A stretch of DNA of 64,000 nt from Eumeta japonica (lineage: Eukaryota; Arthropoda; Insecta; Lepidoptera; Psychidae). Shown one piece after another: positions 61,901-64,000 of this stretch; the stretch's first letter is position 1, and each line of letters starts with the position of its first letter. The DNA lies in contig BGZK01001395.1 in the NCBI GenBank assembly GCA_005406025.1, forward strand, positions 1-64,000, written 5' to 3'. The position numbers were made by a program, and so were the translations under genes. The notes beneath the pieces are model-generated. The model was not told where the DNA came from. It worked only from the letters and a program-made list of their open reading frames with translations, and did not search any database.

Positions 61901-63161
61901 CGTTCTTAAGACTTATTCCCACTATAAAGAGCTTGGTCAGAGCCGTATGTATATACGGTTCTGTTAGTCAGTTGACCGATCAAATGATTTCTCCTTTTAT
62001 AGCTTTACACATCTATTACCTTAAAGTCAAACTTAAACTTGTCGTTGCCCTGGGGTATGTTCTTCAGGAAGAACGAATTCTGAAGACTTCTTCCATCCTT
62101 CAGCGATATCAGTATTTGCCCTTCGTAATTAAAGCTGTTGGTCTTGTAGCTGGTGTCGATGATTTTACCCTTGTAGACGAATTTGGAAGGGGTCGCCCCG
62201 CGCTTCGGCGCGTCCGAGAGAACCAGTTCGGCGTTACCGTTAACGACCTGCGAATAAAATATATTTGCAGTGTCAAAAATAATAAATATGTTCAATTAAT
62301 AACTCTCCGCTTCATTATAAACGGAAACGATGATGAGTGATTTATAATAATATGTATGATATTTATCGAATTAAGAAATTTTGTTTCTAAATACAATGCC
62401 TTGTTTTCAGACGTTCATGACAGTATCTTCAAATTTATAATATTTATAAGTATTTTGCGAGACGTTAACAAGTTTTCTATTTTTTACGATAACACGAATC
62501 GATAAATATCTCAAGACAGTTGAAATTTATGAATTAAATTTATCGACTAATAATTATTATGAAAATTTTGCAATAAAAAATGTCGTTCTTCATCAAAGTT
62601 TTTAGTAACTATTTAGTAAGAGTACTTTATAGACGGTACGTATATTAACCTTAAGACAGATTATAAGGTCGTTTTCAACCAGAAAAACTATAAATAATAA
62701 TTTATAAATTGATTCAGAGTTGAACCCGGATTTTTTTTTATGCCTCGAGAGTAAACTTCCTTACGATACTGCAGCTTATCAAATCAATTTTAACATTCAT
62801 CCCTTTGCATTTTGATGCCGTACCTCCATTCGTCTCATTAGAATATTTCGCGCATGACTATTTCGGCATCAGTTTGTTGATCTATCTATTCTTATACTTT
62901 ATAATGCCTTCCTTGTTACCCTCTCCCTTTATTTCGTTTCTAATATATTGTCACATGAACGACAATATCTTACGCATGATAAAGTAAAAGCTACTTACGT
63001 CATTTTGCGTCGCAGCATCTCTCGCGAGTCCCAATTCCAGAGTTCTTTCGCTGGGCAACACCACCTGAACTTGTCCTTTGAATTTCCCGTTCGCCACGTT
63101 GGTGGCGCCATCGACAAAGATGTTCAATTCAGTGCATTTACCGTCGTAGTCCAGTTTGTTT
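34870..63161 (-). CDS. apoLp: Apolipophorin precursor (apoLp-II/I), C-terminal part, 36 exons
   Basis: Large lipid transfer protein family. In insects the precursor (about 3,300 residues) is made in fat body, cleaved by furin into apoLp-II and apoLp-I, and forms the haemolymph lipophorin that carries diacylglycerol and other lipids. The window holds about the last 1,890 residues: beta-rich lipid-binding repeats (exons at 63161 to 52692), an amphipathic helical region (52176 to 48128), a VWD domain (46448 to 43398, with 'VVVNGQHIFTFDGRHLTFPG' and 'GLLGDGNNEP'), and a C-terminal region with cysteines ('ACTHACTANPGKALQEACDL', 'ACVQC', 'CICAYADPFSARSFC'). The N-terminal lipid-transfer half and the apoLp-II/I cleavage site lie off the right edge. 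Phases agree at every junction except 58617/58334. One intron is GC-AG. The gene is transcribed toward the 5' end of GABA-B-R2. Confidence 0.95.
35220..35399 (-). CDS. apoLp: apoLp exon ii
   Basis: Sixty codons: 'NDGLVISATNFERNAAQQKE', 'FVQAAGLAIVDRMLSQRRTQ', 'SCICAYADPFSARSFCVPTS'. Three closely spaced cysteines near the C-terminus. Acceptor TTTCAG, donor AGC|GTAAAA, phase 0 on both sides. Confidence 0.92.
36553..36627 (-). CDS. apoLp: apoLp exon hh (25 codons)
   Basis: 'NEELATKALHAALMRLGSDK', 'RPLSL'. I end it at CTT|GTACGA because this is phase 0, matching the next exon. The open frame would otherwise continue to a stop ('VRWRGQESTT'). Acceptor TTACAG; donor moderate. Confidence 0.8.
36727..36842 (-). 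CDS. apoLp: apoLp exon gg
   Basis: 'YDSHSVLVYGDKTRGKDTQE', 'LRRKLFNPPDSCTDYTEL'. Acceptor CTGCAG, donor CTG|GTTAGT. The first two bases complete a split alanine. Confidence 0.92.
37945..38062 (-). CDS. apoLp: apoLp exon ff
   Basis: 'ADVILGVATVPMFKAQDHTQ', 'NIIAPVGDLKFDGRESTVI'. Acceptor TTACAG, donor ATTG|GTGAGC, phase 1 out. Confidence 0.93.
38983..39098 (-). CDS. apoLp: apoLp exon ee
   Basis: 'IDNVIAGYMSLLEIPVRAGA', 'VKTTISVVGEKCRKRSFL'. The donor TTG|GTGAGT at 38982 keeps phase with the next exon; the GTAAGC at 38999 would create a stop after splicing. Acceptor CGCCAG. Confidence 0.9.
39225..39410 (+). repeat. SINE-like repeat, copy 2
   Basis: 'ggcagcttaacgtgctctca', 'tttgacttaagttaaaactt', 'aggatctaagccgagat' and a terminal 'ctaaccgttgagtcacc'. 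Parallels the block at 10080-10275. Lies in an apoLp intron. Confidence 0.5.
39889..40044 (-). CDS. apoLp: apoLp exon dd (dibasic cluster)
   Basis: 'KLKTAKVKFEDPSRYSYPKF', 'LREHKRQRRYAQQAAEAPRP', 'AFDVIEFLSHL'. 'KRQRR' (codons at 39956-39970) fits the furin pattern R-X-R-R. Acceptor TTGCAG, donor TTGG|GTAAGT. Confidence 0.93.
41090..41237 (-). CDS. apoLp: apoLp exon cc
   Basis: 'ETERIFKNIAVPVLSQVVDS', 'LKSKRINDIKVHLVGITSKM', 'PYPIVYDTD'. The helix-then-strand pattern continues from the previous exon. Acceptor TCGCAG, donor GACC|GTGAGT, phase 1 out. Confidence 0.93.
41625..41950 (+). repeat. Lepidopteran dispersed repeat
   Basis: 'cccgacttcgtatgcgtgga' followed by 'gcaaacgagcaagcgaacca', 'gatggtaaccgccgcccatg' and 'agaggagtcgcctgcc', a block often seen next to microsatellites in moth and butterfly DNA (recollection, not a search). 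Non-coding; apoLp intron. Confidence 0.5.
42506..42737 (-). CDS. apoLp: apoLp exon bb
   Basis: 'ACTHACTANPGKALQEACDL', 'ARGYAALAVTGLLPAVVPPA', 'CVQCNDADKPRKLGEEYTLE', 'LPAKQADIIVAVETTM'. Cysteine-rich linker, then a hydrophobic strand 'ADIIVAVETT' that could start a degenerate vWA-like fold (inference). Strongly GC-rich. Acceptor ACACCAG, donor ATG|GTGAGC. Confidence 0.93.
43398..43576 (-). CDS. apoLp: apoLp exon aa (VWD domain end)
   Basis: 'VATSEAEFGNSYRLAASCPQ', 'VRTPDHSHHLSSLPAACEQV', 'FSGQSPLRPLSLLLDVDPF'. 'EFGNSYRL' and 'CEQVFSGQSPLRPLSLLLD' are the VWD tail and the following C8-like pattern. Acceptor CTACAG, donor AA|GTGAGT, phase 2 out. Confidence 0.93.
43722..44050 (+). mobile_element. 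LINE 3'-end remnant, copy 2
   Basis: Reads 'MRSMRTICRVFLNEEVATRG' and 'LLWFDHLKETNTGRH', then 'FLVSAYPSRKEARVYDNNN', and ends in an (ATA)n tail. Same family as 17120-17555: both share 'gtcaccctagaaaat', 'gtggcatatta' and 'cacccgaaac'. Same orientation. Confidence 0.65.
44485..44589 (-). CDS. apoLp: apoLp exon z (VWD domain)
   Basis: 'VCYIEVSGYYFNKLRGLLGD', 'GNNEPYTDFKLPSGR'. The 'GLLGDGNNEPYTDF' block corresponds to the CGLCGxxN motif of VWD domains, with the cysteines replaced as is usual in insect lipoproteins. Acceptor AATCAG, donor AGG|GTAATA. Confidence 0.95.
45167..45298 (-). CDS. apoLp: apoLp exon y (VWD domain)
   Basis: 'VALNGVNHGFPVMEKDLFAF', 'RETNGRIGLGTSYGLIARCT', 'SRLT'. Middle of the VWD fold. 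Acceptor CAACAG, donor ACG|GTAAGT, phase 0 on both sides. Confidence 0.93.
46243..46448 (-). CDS. apoLp: apoLp exon x (VWD domain start)
   Basis: 'RAVVVNGQHIFTFDGRHLTF', 'PGSCRYVLAHDYVDQNFTLL', 'IQLQNGLPKALVLEDKTGSV'. This is the start of a von Willebrand type D domain ('FDGRHLTFPGSCRYVLAHD'). Acceptor CGACAG, donor CAG|GTAATT. GC-rich compared with flanking introns. Confidence 0.95.
47479..47650 (-). CDS. apoLp: apoLp exon w
   Basis: 'PQLTDFFGNFGSTPSFEGSS', 'FSLINQALSGELPSALDLIK', 'AYRPRYINPLDEVPNK'. The linker 'AYRPRYINPLDEVP' leads directly into the VWD domain. Acceptor ACACAG, donor AAAC|GTAAGC, phase 1 out. Confidence 0.93.
48128..48376 (-). CDS. apoLp: apoLp exon v
   Basis: Eighty-three codons: 'SAAEYIFLGDFPFRADFDAI', 'VRLEKASESIERISQKLRQV', 'AAAVTSLLQGARQKLGEIGM', 'PSLYGLAM'. 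I chose the acceptor CGCTAG at 48377-48378 because it keeps phase 0; the TTTCTAG 25 bases downstream would break the frame. Donor ATG|GTGAGC. Confidence 0.88.
48763..48891 (-). CDS. apoLp: apoLp exon u (helical region)
   Basis: Forty-three codons: 'FEELGVMEQVLTLMKSIHEK', 'IYTILPNAETKQFAGAMYEY', 'VQK'. Acceptor TATCAG, donor AAG|GTACGT, phase 0 on both sides. Confidence 0.92.
48892..50500. other. apoLp intron between exons t and u
   Basis: 1.6 kb of AT-rich DNA. A 121-codon minus-strand frame (48873-49238) is read-through from exon u's acceptor side and has no coding character. Nothing else seen. Confidence 0.4.
50501..50619 (-). CDS. apoLp: apoLp exon t (helical region)
   Basis: 'LTRLLVTHLKELRKTVTEAL', 'VNITQQIKDLPIIQTIKDK'. 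Acceptor CAACAG, donor AAG|GTAAAT. The first two bases complete the aspartate begun in the previous exon. Confidence 0.92.
51322..51493 (-). CDS. apoLp: apoLp exon s (GC donor)
   Basis: 'LAPQINQLYENISAILKEYM', 'EGLLDLVAHFTALVSNFIDK', 'HKAELQELTNTFTEIFK'. There is no GT donor before the stop at 'EPL*'. The only phase-compatible site is AAAG|GCGAGC, which joins to GAC in the next exon ('IFKDLTRLL'). Acceptor GCTCAG. Confidence 0.88.
51766..51895 (-). CDS. apoLp: apoLp exon r (helical region)
   Basis: 'KSVIQYIGTLVVEVYEVADK', 'LVTQINNAMQENAKKISELY', 'ETQ', amphipathic helix. Acceptor TGACAG, donor CAG|GTAGAT. Confidence 0.92.
51977..52176 (-). CDS. apoLp: apoLp exon q (helical region)
   Basis: 'MKDLDNLKERVSQLGSKASE', 'EYRRTVEKAGQLANQLQNSY', 'KTEMEHIKRELADDKTFQEI'. 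Charged and hydrophobic residues alternate with helical periodicity, as in exchangeable apolipoproteins. Acceptor TTGAAAG, donor CT|GTGAGT, phase 2 out. Confidence 0.9.
52692..52873 (-). CDS. apoLp: apoLp exon p
   Basis: 'DTQRKLSIVGTIDPEKRVDL', 'TADIVLPGEKKNIAHGAFYL', 'QDNLVKSDYGGSKDNFDYFV'. Last beta-type exon before the helical region. Acceptor CCACAG, donor GTG|GTTAGT. Confidence 0.93.
53137..53170. repeat. GC-rich hairpin
   Basis: CGCGTCAGCC (53137-53146) and GGCTGACGCG (53161-53170) with a 14-base loop, in an AT-rich apoLp intron. A second GC-rich stretch at 53559-53630 may belong to the same unknown element. Confidence 0.6.
54069..54234 (-). CDS. apoLp: apoLp exon o
   Basis: 'MDTPLVKCIEVDAEGTVNDD', 'LQEGKLKFSIMQGKPVQVYA', 'VARGYKYYEFTTSYS'. 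The leading methionine is internal, not a start. Acceptor CTCCAG, donor AGCG|GTAAGT, phase 1 out. Confidence 0.92.
54529..54582 (-). CDS. apoLp: apoLp exon n (18 codons)
   Basis: Micro-exon 'ERSSKFLMEVSPRTFKLM'. Acceptor TTCTAG, donor ATG|GTAGGT, phase 0 on both sides. It continues the beta-strand pattern between its neighbours. Confidence 0.88.
54723..54821 (-). CDS. apoLp: apoLp exon m
   Basis: Thirty-three codons: 'EAVLKFGGYLRQSSADNFKI', 'EGVSSFSHPHFGH'. Acceptor GTCCAG, donor CAC|GTGAGT, phase 0 on both sides. Confidence 0.92.
55466..55704 (-). CDS. apoLp: apoLp exon l
   Basis: 'LPAGITITLPHREIALESVV', 'KGEICLYMDKNKPHQKTSIR', 'GLLDVTGSANEKTATAEIGF', 'SHPRLGR'. The 'GFSHPRLGR' text recurs as 'SFSHPHFGH' in the next exon, an internal repeat of the beta region. 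Acceptor CAACAG, donor AGG|GTAATT. Confidence 0.93.
56181..56372 (-). CDS. apoLp: apoLp exon k
   Basis: 'GVFQHNVNVVLDLRKLGFAP', 'EFGLQMLSEVSDRKLPQYTL', 'DVYLNKENKKYHLRVYSTPK'. Acceptor CAACAG, donor AATC|GTGAGT, phase 1 on both sides. Confidence 0.92.
57234..57378 (-). CDS. apoLp: apoLp exon j
   Basis: 'TFMNVAVGERSYVAESRVTN', 'LEYKYSYVYCEEKKQCAHAE', 'LNSKINTP'. Two nearby cysteines. Acceptor CCATAG, donor CCGA|GTGAGT, phase 1 out. Confidence 0.92.
57734..57875 (-). CDS. apoLp: apoLp exon i
   Basis: 'TSFISKQEGSKTIIEGSGTV', 'RLKEEQKSATFKYIRDTLTE', 'GHEQGVE'. Acceptor GAACAG, donor GAG|GTATAT, phase 2 in and 0 out. Confidence 0.92.
58077..58334 (-). CDS. apoLp: apoLp exon h
   Basis: 'VYMKGNNMSSNQGKVELKLE', 'NIKDLSMDLNAEGIIQKDNI', 'AFKVHANSEKLGLKNYYTEI', 'KRLEFNAKNNNVNLLSG'. 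Acceptor TTTCAG; a second AG two bases on (start 58332) would restore phase with the preceding exon. Donor AG|GTAATA. Confidence 0.87.
58617..58764 (-). CDS. apoLp: apoLp exon g (phase conflict at 3' end)
   Basis: 'RPNHDTYNSNLIVDADGKVY', 'KGDYLIVFSKANPVLEIKVN', 'YPES', then an A9 tract and 'CGAGCAG' before the donor GTAACA. It ends in phase 1, while the next exon needs phase 2 if spliced at its first AG. Seven or ten A residues would fix this and give 'KKTSRVYMKG'. Confidence 0.85.
59228..59400 (-). CDS. apoLp: apoLp exon f
   Basis: 'DDKSGAVAIKSNYGRGKSAS', 'EYTLHINANAPQAERLKKLD'. Starts with the last two bases of a split glycine. Acceptor TAACAG, donor AAG|GTGAGA. Confidence 0.92.
59502..59533. 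repeat. Perfect 15-bp inverted repeat in apoLp intron
   Basis: ATTTGGCATTTTATA and TATAAAATGCCAAAT separated by two bases, 28 bases downstream of the weak donor of apoLp exon e. RNA from the gene strand could fold here. Confidence 0.85.
59561..59732 (-). CDS. apoLp: apoLp exon e
   Basis: 'YNLKEMVQINADEYRVDASG', 'KLKYLAPHAEPFYLETSYKA', 'NLKGKFIN'. The phase-compatible donor is AACG|GTTGCC, a weak site; the stronger-looking AA|GTTTAT nine bases upstream would give the wrong phase. A perfect 15-bp inverted repeat lies 28 bases into the intron. Confidence 0.82.
60005..60119 (-). CDS. apoLp: apoLp exon d
   Basis: 'YYLYFDLVTNLPFEKVHYIK', 'IKSDELYLYSENKDVGFE'. The first base completes the split lysine of the previous exon. 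Acceptor TTATAG, donor GAG|GTAAGA. Confidence 0.92.
60711..60895 (-). CDS. apoLp: apoLp exon c
   Basis: 'SEVNGNLIPKPASITASNEY', 'KYRVKGSYGGDCTFDLDFKD', 'ETQLDAGDK'. Acceptor TCACAG, donor AA|GTACGT, phase 2 out. Confidence 0.92.
60896..62019. other. apoLp intron between exons b and c
   Basis: AT-rich. No frame, repeat or RNA gene recognised. Confidence 0.4.
62020..62247 (-). CDS. apoLp: apoLp exon b
   Basis: Seventy-six codons: 'VVNGNAELVLSDAPKRG', 'KFVYKGKIIDTSYKTNSFNY', 'SLKDGRSLQNSFFLKNIPQG'. Alternating hydrophobic residues typical of the lipoprotein beta-sheet. Acceptor TCGCAG, donor AAG|GTAATA, phase 0 on both sides. Confidence 0.92.
62999..63161 (-). CDS. apoLp: apoLp exon a (first in window)
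   Basis: 'NKLDYDGKCTELNIFVDGAT', then 'VQVVLPSERTLELGLARD'. Beta-sheet apoLp-I repeat. Enters in phase 2 (CATAG|A AAC), so an upstream exon outside the window is required. Donor GAC|GTAAGT. Confidence 0.9.
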
Positions 63162-64000
63162 CTATGAAAAAAGGAAAATAAACTTGTCATTGCATTTGGT
63201 TAATGCAAAAAAATACGGCGTAATACGCTCATGATTTATTTTAATATGCCTTAAATATTATAGTGGGCTGTGTATATTATATTAACGAAAGTAAGATAAT
63301 ATCTACTAGTGTTTTCGATGTGACAACGCCAGACTCAAGTGTCATGCTGTTTGTGGTGAATTATAAGCTACGCAAGCGAATAACCTTGTATATAAATATC
63401 AAGACTTAAACTAAATACCACAACTAAATATACATTTTTTTTTTATTTTCTCTGTGATGTCGAATCAGCTTATTATCTAAAGACACAAGAGCAAAGTCTG
63501 TACACAATGGTTTTGATAGATAAGTTAATTTGGTTTTATCATAGTAATTTGGTAGTATAAAAGAAATATAAATAGGTTTATAATTATTTATATTGCTTTG
63601 ATCTTAAAGACATAACCATAATAGGTATGGTTGACAACTGCAACCGGTTATAAAAAGTGGTTAGTCTGAACATAAAGTAAATTTCCAAAACTGTAATCCT
63701 TACGGGTTGTGATAAGCGATATTCAAAACAATATCTTTTGGAATTCTTTTCAGTTTGTTTGTTTAGACACCATACATTCAAACACTACTAAATTGATTTT
63801 TATGATTTATTAGTCGTAACCCAGAGTCTAATCTGTGATAGAGTTCATCACGCTTTAATTTCTAGGCACTAGACAGAGAACGTTTTCTTCAAGCGGGCGG
63901 AGTCATGACCAAATGTTTAAGGAAATGAAAAGCATATCACTATATTTCGATGAACTTAGCTAGGGAGACATTTTACATCTTGAGGACGGATATACATTCT
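63162..64000. other. apoLp intron at the right edge
   Basis: The next upstream exon, which must end in phase 2, is not visible here. The 65-codon minus frame at 63584-63781 lacks flanking splice sites in phase. The gene continues outside the window. Confidence 0.45.

Noticed and set aside
1..64000. CRISPR arrays, tRNA, rRNA or bacterial-type operons
   Set aside because: No regularly spaced repeats, cloverleaf-like genes or co-oriented intronless frames were seen on either strand.

Overview
The window is insect nuclear DNA: AT-rich, intron-dense, and full of decayed mariner, LINE, SINE-like and LTR sequence. Two proteins specific to or characteristic of insects fix the phylum. The repeat ends (for example the 'gacttcgtccgcgtg' motif and the 'gttccgtt...tacggaaccct' motif) are typical of moths and butterflies, so Lepidoptera is my inference. 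All coding sequence that I can support is on the minus strand.

Region 1 (about 115-28470, minus) is a metabotropic GABA-B receptor subunit 2 gene, recovered as 20 coding exons in consistent reading phase. It encodes a signal peptide, a Venus-flytrap ectodomain, seven membrane segments and a C-terminal coiled coil, about 921 residues in all. The one defect is exon 5 (17860-18037), where two extra bases in a GAGAGAG tract break the frame. The introns hold a solo LTR with a perfect 5-bp target duplication (5247-5724), a hairpin MITE (4915-5052), two inverted copies of a short dispersed repeat, a nested mariner element with roughly 115-bp terminal inverted repeats (19249-20302), LINE 3' ends and microsatellites.

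Region 2 (28471-34869) is intergenic. It holds a possible non-coding first exon of the receptor gene, a pair of inverted repeat ends near 30.2-30.6 kb, a perfect BamHI-containing palindrome (32830-32860) and a broken mariner transposase (32871-33785).

Region 3 (34870-63161, minus, continuing past the right edge) is the 3' part of the apolipophorin precursor gene (apoLp-II/I, the structural protein of lipophorin). I map 36 exons covering about the last 1,890 residues: beta-sheet lipid-binding region, a long amphipathic helical region, a VWD domain, a cysteine-containing C-terminal region, stop codon and polyadenylation signal. One intron must be GC-AG. One junction (exons at 58617 and 58334) does not keep phase and probably reflects an A9 homopolymer length problem.

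The two genes lie head to tail on the same strand. They have unrelated roles (neuronal signalling and haemolymph lipid transport) and I see no evidence that they act together. I found no operon-like system, CRISPR array, tRNA or rRNA. The most interesting signals are splice-site and indel anomalies and well-bounded transposon structures, not a new multi-gene system.
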